DNA of 27,274 nucleotides from an uncultured Erysipelotrichaceae bacterium (lineage in GTDB: Bacteria; Bacillota_I; Bacilli_A; RF39; UBA660): positions 1-27,274 of the forward strand of contig CADBNY010000059.1 in NCBI GenBank assembly GCA_902796215.1, written 5' to 3'. The position numbers and the translations under genes are program-made. The notes beneath the pieces are model-generated. The model did no database searches. It was not told the DNA's origin and was given only the letters and a program-made list of their open reading frames with translations. Shown here in pieces: positions 7,998 to 15,786 of this stretch. Numbering within the stretch: the first letter of the stretch is position 1; each line of letters opens with the position of its first letter.

Positions 7998-8013
7998 TAA
8001 TATCGCTTTTTTA
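7988..8013 (+). terminator. Intrinsic terminator of the RNase J gene
   Basis: AAAGCGATA (7988-7996) and TATCGCTTT (8001-8009) form a 9-bp perfect stem with a 4-nt loop, followed by T's. It includes the RNase J stop codon, and the convergent 8011-8364 gene ends inside it. Confidence 0.85.
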
Positions 8014-8364
8014 TATTCTTAAATAGTAATCATTTAAAATAAAATCAAGAGTTTCCTGATAATCACTTTGAAATATTAAAGACAGATAAAAATAAAAAAA
8101 TCTTTCTTTTTTGTCAGAAATCATTAATAATAATTGATATTGCTCCCATGAAAATAAAGTCAATTTTTTATAAAAAAATGGAAAATTTAAATAAAATCTC
8201 TTCATCATATGAATATTTTCTCTCGAATATAAAAGGCTATCCCCAAAACGATACGAACAATAAATAGATAATTTTTCAACAACATTATCATAACAATCTT
8301 GATATTTATAAGCAAATTTTCCAATTTTCCAAAATAAGTAAAGCTGATTGCTTGTTTTTTTTAT
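8011..8364 (-). CDS. Stand-alone DUF1016 N-terminal-like protein, ATA start
   Basis: The longest ATG frame here gives only 65 residues and has no ribosome binding site. The same frame is open upstream to a perfect AGGAGGTGAT at about 8368-8377. Seven bases after its AGGAGG is the codon ATA (8362-8364), giving 117 residues. No ATG, GTG or TTG is available in frame near it. The extended protein reads NQLYLFWKIGKFAYKYQ, then DNVVEKLSIYCSYRFG, SRENIHMMKRFYLNFP and FSWEQYQLLLMISDKKERFF. This follows the YWxIG...LS...FS..NL..MRxFY...LxWxHY..LL order of the DUF1016 N-terminal (YhcG-N) domain. The PD-(D/E)XK nuclease half found in YhcG is absent. It could be a functional small protein with a rare start codon or a remnant whose ATG decayed. 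Transcription may be by read-through from rny. Confidence 0.65.
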   Translation of the reverse strand: MKKTSNQLYLFWKIGKFAYKYQDCYDNVVEKLSIYCSYRFGDSLLYSRENIHMMKRFYLNFPFFYKKLTLFSWEQYQLLLMISDKKERFFYFYLSLIFQSDYQETLDFILNDYYLRI

Positions 8365-8410
8365 AAAATCACCTCCTATTTTATTATTCGAAAAAAAAAT
8401 ATATATAACA

Positions 8411-8440
8411 AAAAAAAGCTCTTTAATGAGCTCCTTTTTA
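8411..8440 (-). terminator. Intrinsic terminator of rny
   Basis: AGCTC (8417-8421) and GAGCT (8428-8432) with a 6-nt loop. On the minus strand it is followed by eight T's, with extra A-T pairing at the base. Confidence 0.75.
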
Positions 8441-8444
8441 TAAT

Positions 8445-9998
8445 TTATTTTGCCTCTTCAATTGCTCTAGTTTCCCTTACTACAGTAATTTTGATAGTAC
8501 CTGGATATTTCATATTAGCTTCTATCTTGTCTTTTACTTCACGAGCAATTCTATGAGCTTCTAAATCATCAACTTCTTCTGGTTTAACAACAACTCTCAA
8601 TTCACGACCAGCTTGAACCGCATATGTTTTATCAACACCATCAATTTCATTACCAATCTCTTCCAATTGTGATAAACGATTAATATAATTTTCTAATGAA
8701 TCATTTCTTGCACCAGGACGAGACGCAGATAAAGCATCAGCAATTGCAACAATTACAGCAATGACACTTTTAGCTTGAGTATCACCATGATGAGAAGCAA
8801 TAGCATTAACAACAATATCATTTTCTTTGTATTTTTTAGCTATATCCACTCCAATATCAACATGACTACCCTCTATTTCATGATCAACAGCTTTTCCAAT
8901 ATCATGCAAAAGTCCAGCGCGTTTAGCAAGCGCTACATTTTCACCTAATTCACCAGCTAAAATTCCAGAAAGGAATGCAACTTCTTTTGAATGTTGTAAA
9001 GCATTTTGGCCATAACTAGTCCTAAAATGTAATTTACCGATTATTTCAATTAATTCTGGATCAAACTTTGTAAGTCCTAATTCAAAAGTTGCATCTTGTC
9101 CAAACTGAATTATTTTTTGTTTCATATCTTTGCAAGTCTTATCATATATTTCTTCAATACGAGTTGGATGAATTCTACCATCATTAATTAAACTTTCTAA
9201 AGTTACCCTAGCAATTTCTCTTCTTAAAGGATCAAAACTAGATAAAACAACAGCTTCTGGAGTATCATCAATAATTAAATCCACTCCAGTAATAGCTTCA
9301 ATAGTACGAATATTACGACCCTCACGGCCTATAATTCTTCCTTTCATCTCATCATTAGGCAAATCAACAACCGTAACTGTTTGATCACTTGCAATATCTG
9401 CTGCATATTTTTGCATACAAGCTACAATCATTTCTCTAGCTTGTCTATCAGCTTCCAATCTTGCCTCGTTTTCTGCCTCACGAATATATTCAGAAATCTC
9501 TTTTGACATATTTTCTTTAACCTGATTCATCATAAGTTCACGTGCCTTATTTCTACTAAAACCAGATATTTTTTCAAGTAAATCCAGTTGTTCTTTTCTT
9601 ATTTCCTCCACTTTACTTTTTTCAAATTGAATTTCTTCCTGTTTTTCAGATAATTTATTTTCGCGTTCATCTAATGTTGTTTCACGCTTTTGATACATTT
9701 CATCACGTTTATCAAGGTTAGCCTCACGTTGCAACAATCTTTTCTCGCTATCCTTTAACTCTTCTTTCTTTTCACGAATTTCTTTATCTAAATCCATCTT
9801 TAACTTATGAGCTTCTTCTTTTTGCTCAATCGCAGCATTTCTCTTTAATTTTTCAATTTCCTTTTTTGCAGAACTAATCATATTTTCTGCCTTCTTAGAA
9901 ACTAAATTTCCCCGAATAGAGTTAATAATAAATGCTAAGCCAAATCCAACTATTAAGCCTATAATAACAAGTAAAATGGAGAATACTATATTATTCAT
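8445..9998 (-). CDS. rny: Ribonuclease Y
   Basis: RNase Y is the membrane-anchored endoribonuclease that starts much of mRNA turnover in Bacillota. The 517-residue protein has one N-terminal membrane segment (about 5-27), a long charged coiled coil (about 30-190), a KH domain with GRIIGREGRNI (220-230), and an HD domain with HSKEVA and the catalytic LLHDIGKAVD (H365, D366). The length is nearly identical to B. subtilis RNase Y. GGAGGAAAG precedes the ATG. It has a strong promoter (10039-10067) whose transcript would begin with a small hairpin. It lies downstream of the tandem murE genes on the same strand but is separated from them by a terminator. Confidence 0.98.
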   Translation of the reverse strand: MNNIVFSILLVIIGLIVGFGLAFIINSIRGNLVSKKAENMISSAKKEIEKLKRNAAIEQKEEAHKLKMDLDKEIREKKEELKDSEKRLLQREANLDKRDEMYQKRETTLDERENKLSEKQEEIQFEKSKVEEIRKEQLDLLEKISGFSRNKARELMMNQVKENMSKEISEYIREAENEARLEADRQAREMIVACMQKYAADIASDQTVTVVDLPNDEMKGRIIGREGRNIRTIEAITGVDLIIDDTPEAVVLSSFDPLRREIARVTLESLINDGRIHPTRIEEIYDKTCKDMKQKIIQFGQDATFELGLTKFDPELIEIIGKLHFRTSYGQNALQHSKEVAFLSGILAGELGENVALAKRAGLLHDIGKAVDHEIEGSHVDIGVDIAKKYKENDIVVNAIASHHGDTQAKSVIAVIVAIADALSASRPGARNDSLENYINRLSQLEEIGNEIDGVDKTYAVQAGRELRVVVKPEEVDDLEAHRIAREVKDKIEANMKYPGTIKITVVRETRAIEEAK

Positions 9999-10012
9999 AT
10001 CTTTCCTCCATC

Positions 10013-10033
10013 TAGATTAGTTAACCCAATCTA
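10013..10033 (-). promoter_or_regulatory. 5'-terminal hairpin of the rny leader
   Basis: TAGATT (10013-10018) and AATCTA (10028-10033) form a 6-bp stem with a 9-nt loop containing GTTAAC. The predicted transcription start (near 10032) would place this stem at the very 5' end of the mRNA, just before the ribosome binding site. Confidence 0.4.
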
Positions 10034-10038
10034 ACTAT

Positions 10039-10067
10039 ATTTTAATTTTTAATTCAAACTATGTCAA
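10039..10067 (-). promoter_or_regulatory. Promoter of rny
   Basis: Minus-strand TTGACA (10062-10067), a 17-bp spacer and TAAAAT (10039-10044). It abuts the T-tract of the preceding terminator. Confidence 0.85.
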
Positions 10068-10100
10068 GAAAAAAGGAAAAGCATAAGATTACTTTTCCTT
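10068..10100 (-). terminator. Intrinsic terminator of the tandem murE unit
   Basis: AAGGAAAAG (10073-10081) pairs with CTTTTCCTT (10092-10100), a 9-bp stem followed by T's on the minus strand. It overlaps the last codons of the second MurE-type gene. Confidence 0.85.
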
Positions 10101-11480
10101 AAAATATCTTTCAATAATATCATAATCACAATAATAAACTTTTTTATCTCCAATAGCCATATAATTGTCTCTACCTTTTCCAAGAATTAACACTACTGAT
10201 CCCTTATCAGCAATATCCAAAGCATATTGAATAGCTTTCCCTCTATCAAGTATTCGAATGTAATCTTCACTATCTCCTACCATCTGATCAATAATATCAT
10301 TAACATCCTCATTTCTAGGATCATCCATTGTAAAAATAGAAACATCACTATTTTCTATTATATATTTTCCAATCACACTTCTCTTTTCTTTGTCTCTTCC
10401 ACCAGCACTTCCAATAACAACAATTTTTCTATCATAGTTTTGAAAAGAGGAAATAACACTTTTTACACCATTAATTGTATGAGCATAATCTAAAATAATA
10501 TCATAATCTTGCCCAAAATCTAAAACTTCTAATCTTCCATCAATAGGTTTTAAATTCTTTATTCGATTAAGAATAATATCCTCGTCTATTCCATATAACT
10601 TACAAATAATATATGCCATAACAACATTATAAATATTATATTTTGCCTTTAAAGGAGAAACAATTTCTATTTTTTCTAAATCATGATTTAAATATATTCT
10701 AGTATATTTATCATCTTCTAGATAATTAGTGATTACATAATCATTATTATCACAAAATCCAAATTTAATACAATTGTTTACATGAATATTATTTAAAACA
10801 TCATCATCACCATTTAAAACAGCAAAACCATTCTCTCTAACAAGATCAAGCAATTTTAATTTACACCTTACATAATTATCAAATGTCCTATGAACATTTA
10901 GATGATCTCCAGTAATATTTGTAATAGCAACAATATCATATTGAAGATTTTTTACTCTATCATGCAACAATGACTCACTAGAAACTTCCATTGATAATGT
11001 AGAACAATTCATATCAATTATTTTCTTCAAATTTTCATATAACTCACTAATAACTGGCGTAGTATTATTTACAGAATACTTTTCATTAAAAATTTCTAAT
11101 CCATTCGTCCCCATATAGGAACAATTCCCAATTACATTTTTTACAATTGTCGCTGTGGTTGTTTTTCCATCAGTACCAGTAATACCAATTAATCTTAATT
11201 GATTAAAATCTAAATCATAATATTTTTGACAAATTTCACGATAAAAATCATTAATATTTTTATCCACAATAATATGTGGAAAATTCATTTTAATATCTCG
11301 ATCTGCAATTACAAACACACACCCATTTTTGATAGCATTTTCTACATAATCATAGTGATCAACGTTAAATCCTTTTGTCGCAACAAAAAGAAAACCAGAT
11401 TTAACATTTCTTGAATCATCAGTTATCCCACAAATATCAATATCGTAATTACAATCAATTAACTCATTAATATTTTTCAT
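10089..11480 (-). CDS. MurE-family UDP-MurNAc-tripeptide ligase, second tandem copy
   Basis: Mur ligases of the MurE group add the third residue (meso-DAP, Lys or another diamino acid) to UDP-MurNAc-L-Ala-D-Glu using ATP. The chosen start gives 463 residues, with GGAGGAAGAT 3 nt upstream; the longer frame has no such site. Residues 1-95 are the UDP-MurNAc-binding domain. The central domain has TGTDGKTTT (101-109), NTTP (139-142), MEVSSESL and TNITGDHLNVH, with K207 in YVRCK in the place of the carbamylated lysine. The C-terminal domain has DYAHTING (331-338) and DDPRNED (386-392), where DAP-type MurE has DNPR. It follows another MurE-type gene by 52 nt, probably in one operon. Whether both copies make the same product cannot be told. 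Confidence 0.85.
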   Translation of the reverse strand: MKNINELIDCNYDIDICGITDDSRNVKSGFLFVATKGFNVDHYDYVENAIKNGCVFVIADRDIKMNFPHIIVDKNINDFYREICQKYYDLDFNQLRLIGITGTDGKTTTATIVKNVIGNCSYMGTNGLEIFNEKYSVNNTTPVISELYENLKKIIDMNCSTLSMEVSSESLLHDRVKNLQYDIVAITNITGDHLNVHRTFDNYVRCKLKLLDLVRENGFAVLNGDDDVLNNIHVNNCIKFGFCDNNDYVITNYLEDDKYTRIYLNHDLEKIEIVSPLKAKYNIYNVVMAYIICKLYGIDEDIILNRIKNLKPIDGRLEVLDFGQDYDIILDYAHTINGVKSVISSFQNYDRKIVVIGSAGGRDKEKRSVIGKYIIENSDVSIFTMDDPRNEDVNDIIDQMVGDSEDYIRILDRGKAIQYALDIADKGSVVLILGKGRDNYMAIGDKKVYYCDYDIIERYFKEK

Positions 11481-11532
11481 ATCTTCCTCCAATGAAAATA
11501 TATGATTTTTAGAAATATAAATGAATATTAAA

Positions 11533-12972
11533 TCAATTCTTTTCTCTCTCAACTCTATCTTTTAAATGTTTCATAGCTTCTTCTTCATCATTAAAATATA
11601 TAGTCCCATCTTTCAACTTCTCATAAGTTTCATTGCCTTTCCCTAAAATCAAAACCATATCACCCTTTTTTGCCATATCAATTGCTTTTTTAATAGCTTC
11701 ACTTCTATCAATAACAACCTCATATTTAGACTTATCAGAAATTTCTGCAACCATCATATCAATTATTTTAGCAGGATCTTCACTTCTTGGATCTTCATAG
11801 CAAAAAATAGCATAACTAGCATTATCACAAACTGTCTTACCAACAATAGGTCTTTTCAAATAATCTCTTTCACCCGCTTGACCAATAACAACAATACTTC
11901 TATTTATATCTAAAGTATTAACAAAATCTAATAAATTTTTAATACCATTTGGAGTATGAGCATAATCAACCATTACTGCAAAATCCTGCCCAATATTTTT
12001 TAATAAATCCATTCTTCCTGATATATTAATATTTTTAACATTAGACAAAACATCATCTATATTAAATCCTAAAGAAATAACCGTCAATAAAGCTCCTGCC
12101 AAATTATATACATTAAAATCTCCTAACAACGGACTAGAAAACTTATATTCTTTATTATGATAGACAAAAACAATATCCGTCTTAGTAGGAAATACTTTAT
12201 AAGATAAAATACATAAATCATTATCTTTATCTCGACCATAAGTCAATACCTTACCATGACAAGCTTTCAAAACATCTAAATAATATTTATCATCTTTATT
12301 CAAAATAGAAAATCCATTACCATCAATCCTTGAAAATTGCATACATTTACACTCTAAATAATTTTCAAAACTACCATGGATATTTAAATGCTCACTTGTA
12401 ATATTTGTAATAACTCCTGCATCATATGTAATTTCATCTAATCGATGACGAAAGTATGCCTCAGATGAAGTTTCCATTACTACATACTTACAACCAGCTT
12501 GAACAAATTCATCAAAATACATATATAACTTATCAGTATCAGGAGTTGTATTTTGGGTATCTCTCTTAAATTTTGAACAAGATCTGCCATTTGTTCCAAT
12601 ATAACCACAATTATTAGCACCAATTAATGACTGTATAATAGTAGCCGTTGATGTTTTTCCATCTGTTCCTCCCACAGAAATCAATGTTAATTTATCATCT
12701 GGATTATCATAAAACTTTCTACATAAAATTGGTAATATTCTATTTGTATCAGAAACCTTTACAATAGGGACTCTATCTTCTTCTACATCATGACTAACAA
12801 CAACTGCACTAGCTCCTCTTTGAATAGCATCATCTATAAATTCATGTCTATCAACAGTAACTCCCATAACACAAACAAATAAATCTCCTGGTTCAATTTC
12901 ACGAGAATTAATTTTAATACCTTTGATTATAGTATCATATTCACAATCTATGATTTCATTTAATTTTTTCAT
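11533..12972 (-). CDS. MurE-family UDP-MurNAc-tripeptide ligase, first tandem copy
   Basis: A second complete MurE-type ligase of 479 residues, starting at the ATG with GGAGGATTT upstream rather than 13 codons earlier. It has the UDP-MurNAc domain (1-95), then a P-loop GGTDGKTST (101-109) in which the usual TG is GG. NTTPDTDKL (141-149), METSSEAYFRHR, TNITSEHLNIHG (189-200), YLECK with K209 in the carbamyl-lysine place, DYAHTPNG (336-343), and EDPRSEDP (393-400) in place of DNPRSEDP follow. It is the first gene of the tandem pair and is divergent from arginase. Its EDPRSED arm keeps the Arg of DAP-adding enzymes but has changed the two residues before Pro, so substrate specificity is uncertain. 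It aligns along its length with the second copy. Confidence 0.87.
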   Translation of the reverse strand: MKKLNEIIDCEYDTIIKGIKINSREIEPGDLFVCVMGVTVDRHEFIDDAIQRGASAVVVSHDVEEDRVPIVKVSDTNRILPILCRKFYDNPDDKLTLISVGGTDGKTSTATIIQSLIGANNCGYIGTNGRSCSKFKRDTQNTTPDTDKLYMYFDEFVQAGCKYVVMETSSEAYFRHRLDEITYDAGVITNITSEHLNIHGSFENYLECKCMQFSRIDGNGFSILNKDDKYYLDVLKACHGKVLTYGRDKDNDLCILSYKVFPTKTDIVFVYHNKEYKFSSPLLGDFNVYNLAGALLTVISLGFNIDDVLSNVKNINISGRMDLLKNIGQDFAVMVDYAHTPNGIKNLLDFVNTLDINRSIVVIGQAGERDYLKRPIVGKTVCDNASYAIFCYEDPRSEDPAKIIDMMVAEISDKSKYEVVIDRSEAIKKAIDMAKKGDMVLILGKGNETYEKLKDGTIYFNDEEEAMKHLKDRVEREKN

Positions 12973-12989
12973 ATAAATCCTCCAAATTA

Positions 12990-13018
12990 AGTATACAACA
13001 TAAAATGACAAATTTAAA
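12990..13018 (-). promoter_or_regulatory. Promoter of the tandem murE unit
   Basis: Minus-strand TTTAAA (13013-13018), a 17-bp spacer and TATACT (12990-12995), ending about 18 bp before the ATG. The -35 is a poor match. Confidence 0.5.
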
Positions 13019-13026
13019 TATTAAGG

Positions 13027-13055
13027 TTGATTCACAAAAAGATTCATATTAAAAT
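13027..13055 (+). promoter_or_regulatory. Promoter of the arginase gene
   Basis: TTGATT (13027-13032), a 17-bp spacer and TAAAAT (13050-13055). Its -35 lies 8 bp from that of the divergent murE promoter, so the two probably compete or share control. Confidence 0.65.
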
Positions 13056-13074
13056 AGCTAATGGAGGAAATAAC

Positions 13075-13956
13075 ATGAAAGTTAATATTATAAATGCAGA
13101 ATGTGATCTTGGAGTCGATGTTGACGGTGCTTCCCTTGGACCTAAAAAGTTAAAAGAAACGATAAAAAATAACAATACTATTAATAACATCATAGATGTA
13201 CCATGCAACTGTACTAATAAAGACAATGAAAAAAACAATTTAAAGAAAAATTATGATAGACTAATAAAATATACAACTAAATTATATAAAACTATCTTAG
13301 ATAGTAAAGATTTTACAATAACTATTGGTGGCGACCATAGCATTGCCACTGCAAGTGCCCTTGCATCTATAAAAAAAGAAAAGAATCTAGGAATTATCTG
13401 GATTGATGCTCATGCAGATTATAATACCTTTGAAACAACAATAACAGGGAATCTACACGGTCTACCTCTCGCAACAATTAATGGCTATAACAAAGAATTA
13501 TCTTTATTTCATGATGAAAAATATTTTGACGCAAAAAAAACAGTTATAATAGGATATAGATCAGAAGAAACAAATAAACAAACAGAATTAGAAAATTTAT
13601 CAAAAGCAGGAGTCACAATCTTTACAACAAAAGACTTACAAAAAGAAGGAATAGAAAATACATTAAAAAAAGCATTTATTATTGCGTCAAACAACAACTC
13701 AAACAAAGTACATATTAGTTATGATTTAGATTTTATTGATCCGATAGATGCTCCAGGAGTAAGTATACCTGAAAAAAATGGACCTTCAAAAGAAGAAGCC
13801 TTAGAATTAGCAAAAGAAATTACAAAATATATAAATTATGTATCTTCGTTTGATATTGTTGAATTAAATCCAATAAATGACATAGATAATAAAACTCTCA
13901 ATATTGCTAAAACAATATTAAATATAATTTTAAATAAATTATCAAAAGAAAAGTAG
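13075..13956 (+). CDS. Arginase-family ureohydrolase, probably arginase
   Basis: The ureohydrolase family uses two Mn ions to hydrolyse arginine to ornithine and urea, or related guanidino compounds. The 293-residue protein starts at the ATG with GGAGG; an upstream in-frame ATG lies inside the promoter. All metal ligands are visible: GGDHS (85-89, H88), DAHAD (111-115, D111/H113/D115) and SYDLD (215-219, D217/D219). GNLHGLP (125-131) and E263 in DIVELNP are the substrate-side motifs. IDPIDAPGVSIP (221-232) and the ELNP ending fit arginase better than agmatinase. No other arginine genes lie nearby, so its place next to murE is unexplained. It converges on recA with a shared terminator. Confidence 0.88.
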   Translation: MKVNIINAECDLGVDVDGASLGPKKLKETIKNNNTINNIIDVPCNCTNKDNEKNNLKKNYDRLIKYTTKLYKTILDSKDFTITIGGDHSIATASALASIKKEKNLGIIWIDAHADYNTFETTITGNLHGLPLATINGYNKELSLFHDEKYFDAKKTVIIGYRSEETNKQTELENLSKAGVTIFTTKDLQKEGIENTLKKAFIIASNNNSNKVHISYDLDFIDPIDAPGVSIPEKNGPSKEEALELAKEITKYINYVSSFDIVELNPINDIDNKTLNIAKTILNIILNKLSKEK

Positions 13957-13975
13957 TCATCGACTACTCTTTTTT
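13945..13975. terminator. Bidirectional terminator between arginase and recA
   Basis: AGTAGTC (13952-13958) and GACTACT (13962-13968) form a 7-bp stem with a 3-nt loop. It is flanked by A-rich sequence on one side and CTTTTTT on the other, so it can work in both directions. Both stop codons lie at or in it. Confidence 0.85.
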
Positions 13976-15001
13976 ATCTTTTAAATCATCAGATAAACCT
14001 ATATCATAAAAACTACGAACTTTTTCTTCTAATTCATGACACAAATCAGGATTATCTTTTAATAATAACTTAACATTCTCTTTTCCTTGTCCAAGTTTTT
14101 CACCTTGATAAGAATACCAAGCACCCGTCTTTTCAACAATATTAGCCTCACTTGCCAAATCGATAACTTCTCCAGCACGTGAAACTCCTTCTCCATACAT
14201 AATATCAACAATACAAGATTTAAAAGGAGGGGCAACTTTGTTCTTAACAATCTTAACAGTTGTTTTATTTCCAACAACTCCATCTCCCATTTTTAATTGC
14301 TCACTACGACGAATTTCAAGTCGAACACTTGCATAGAATTTCAAGGCTCTTCCACCAGTTGTTGTTTCAGGATTTCCAAACATTACTCCAACTTTTTCTC
14401 TTAATTGATTAATAAAGATTACTGTTGTATTTGTTTTACTAATTGTTCCATTTAACTTTCTCAAAGCTTGAGACATAAGCCTAGCCTGTAAACCAACATG
14501 AGAATCTCCCATTTCACCATCAATTTCTGCTTGTGGAACTAAAGCTGCTACCGAATCAATAACAATAATACTAATTGCTTCACTTCGAACTAAAGCATCA
14601 CAAATTTCTAGAGCTTGTTCACCTGTATCTGGTTGTGAAAGCAAAAGTTCATCAATATTTACCCCCAAGCGTTCAGCATAAACAGGGTCAAGAGCATGTT
14701 CAGCATCAATAAAAGCTGCCCTTCCACCCAATTTTTGATGTTCTGCTATAGCCTGAAGTGCAAAAGTTGTTTTACCACTAGATTCTGGTCCATATATTTC
14801 AATAATTCTTCCCTTTGGATACCCACCAACACCCAAAGCAATATCAAGAGATAATACCCCACTAGACACAACATCAACTTTTAAATGCTTATTATCCCCT
14901 AGTTTCATGATAGAACCTTTTCCAAATTGTTTTTCAATATCATTTAATACTTGCTCTAAAGCTTTATCTTTATTCTTAGAAACATCTTTACTAACTGCCA
15001 T
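13964..15001 (-). CDS. recA: Recombinase RecA
   Basis: RecA forms filaments on single-stranded DNA, catalyses strand exchange and promotes LexA self-cleavage. The 345-residue protein has the N-terminal helix (KDKALEQVLNDIEKQFGKGS), Walker A GPESSGKTT (71-79), the VIDSVAALVP Walker B region, the L1 loop GDSHVGLQARLMSQ, and the L2 region FINQLREKVGVMFGNPETTTGGRALKF. The C-terminus is acidic and lysine-rich. AGGAGGAT precedes the ATG. It lies after rodZ-pgsA on the same strand, as in B. subtilis but without cinA, and has its own promoter with a likely SOS box (15087-15100). Confidence 0.99.
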   Translation of the reverse strand: MAVSKDVSKNKDKALEQVLNDIEKQFGKGSIMKLGDNKHLKVDVVSSGVLSLDIALGVGGYPKGRIIEIYGPESSGKTTFALQAIAEHQKLGGRAAFIDAEHALDPVYAERLGVNIDELLLSQPDTGEQALEICDALVRSEAISIIVIDSVAALVPQAEIDGEMGDSHVGLQARLMSQALRKLNGTISKTNTTVIFINQLREKVGVMFGNPETTTGGRALKFYASVRLEIRRSEQLKMGDGVVGNKTTVKIVKNKVAPPFKSCIVDIMYGEGVSRAGEVIDLASEANIVEKTGAWYSYQGEKLGQGKENVKLLLKDNPDLCHELEEKVRSFYDIGLSDDLKDKKE

Positions 15002-15013
15002 TTATTATCCTCC

Positions 15014-15041
15014 TCGTAAATAACTTATCGTAAATAACTTA
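15014..15041. repeat. Perfect 14-bp tandem repeat in the recA leader
   Basis: The unit TCGTAAATAACTTA occurs twice with no gap (15014-15027 and 15028-15041). It lies between the recA -10 and the ribosome binding site, so it is transcribed as the 5' leader. The second copy ends 7 bp from the -10. Confidence 0.9.
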
Positions 15042-15048
15042 CAAAATT

Positions 15049-15078
15049 ATTGTATAATACAACTAAATTAATTGTCAA
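15049..15078 (-). promoter_or_regulatory. Promoter of recA
   Basis: Minus-strand TTGACA (15073-15078), an 18-bp spacer and TACAAT (15049-15054), close to consensus. Confidence 0.8.
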
Positions 15079-15086
15079 TACTTTTT

Positions 15087-15100
15087 CGAACAATTGTTTT
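15087..15100. promoter_or_regulatory. Candidate LexA/DinR (SOS) box at recA
   Basis: CGAACAATTGTTTT closely matches the Gram-positive SOS box CGAAC-N4-GTTYG, and its AACAATTGTT core is a perfect palindrome. It lies 8 bp upstream of the recA -35. A LexA gene is not in the window. Confidence 0.6.
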
Positions 15101-15123
15101 ATTAAAAATAAAATAAAATTTGT

Positions 15124-15163
15124 AAAAAAAAACAAAAATTCTCTTAGCAAAAAAGAGAATTTT
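15124..15163 (-). terminator. Intrinsic terminator of rodZ-pgsA
   Basis: AAAATTCTCTT (15135-15145) pairs with AAGAGAATTTT (15153-15163), an 11-bp stem followed on the minus strand by TTTTGTTTTTTTTT. Confidence 0.85.
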
Positions 15164-15192
15164 AAAATCCATTCACATTAAAATCAATAATT

Positions 15193-15786
15193 CTAATTAT
15201 TTGAAAATAGCAAATCTTTATTTAAACGATAATATTCAAATGCACTTATAACAGATAAAATACATGCCACAAATAATAAAAATAAATCTACTCTAATATT
15301 AATAAATTCAAATGGAATATTATAAAAGAAAACTAAAACAAGTCCAACCATCATACAAGCAGTCTTAATCTTCCCTGATTTTATAGCAGCAACAACATTT
15401 CCCTTGCTAGCAGCTTGCATTTTGATAGCATCAACAATAATGTCCCTAGTAACATAAATAACTGGAATAATAACTGGAATAAATCCATTAGCAGCCAATA
15501 AAATCAAAATTGGACTAACCAAAACTTTATCTGCAATAGCATCTAAAATCTTCCCAGTATCTGTAACCATGTCATATTTGCGTGCAAGATAACCATCTAA
15601 AAAATCTGTAAGACTTGCGATGATAAAAATAAATCCTGCAATAATATAATTAAATTCTACAACAACACCATTAACATCATATTTTGGAAATTGAATTCCA
15701 AAAGAAGAAAATGGTACACATAATAATAAAATAATTACTAAAGTCAAAAACAATCTCACAATAGTAATTCTATTTGGCAAATTCAT
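15193..15786 (-). CDS. pgsA: CDP-diacylglycerol-glycerol-3-phosphate phosphatidyltransferase
   Basis: PgsA makes phosphatidylglycerol phosphate from CDP-diacylglycerol and glycerol 3-phosphate at the membrane. The 197-residue protein opens with MNLPNRITIVRLFLTLVIIL, typical of PgsA, and has about five to six membrane segments. The CDP-alcohol phosphotransferase motif is exact: D61, D64-G65, A68-R69, then eight residues to G78, D82 and D86. The ATG overlaps the rodZ stop in ATGA, so the two genes are translationally coupled. The ribosome binding site GAGAGGAAG lies in the rodZ coding sequence. A TTG eight codons upstream is rejected because it lies before that site. The position after rodZ and before recA matches other Bacilli. 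Confidence 0.96.
   Translation of the reverse strand: MNLPNRITIVRLFLTLVIILLLCVPFSSFGIQFPKYDVNGVVVEFNYIIAGFIFIIASLTDFLDGYLARKYDMVTDTGKILDAIADKVLVSPILILLAANGFIPVIIPVIYVTRDIIVDAIKMQAASKGNVVAAIKSGKIKTACMMVGLVLVFFYNIPFEFINIRVDLFLLFVACILSVISAFEYYRLNKDLLFSNN

Noticed and set aside
10227..11414. Two plus-strand frames inside the second MurE-type gene
   Set aside because: Antisense to conserved Mur ligase motifs; no start signals.
14059..14283. Minus-strand frame of 74 codons in another frame of recA
   Set aside because: Lies within conserved RecA sequence and has no ribosome binding site.
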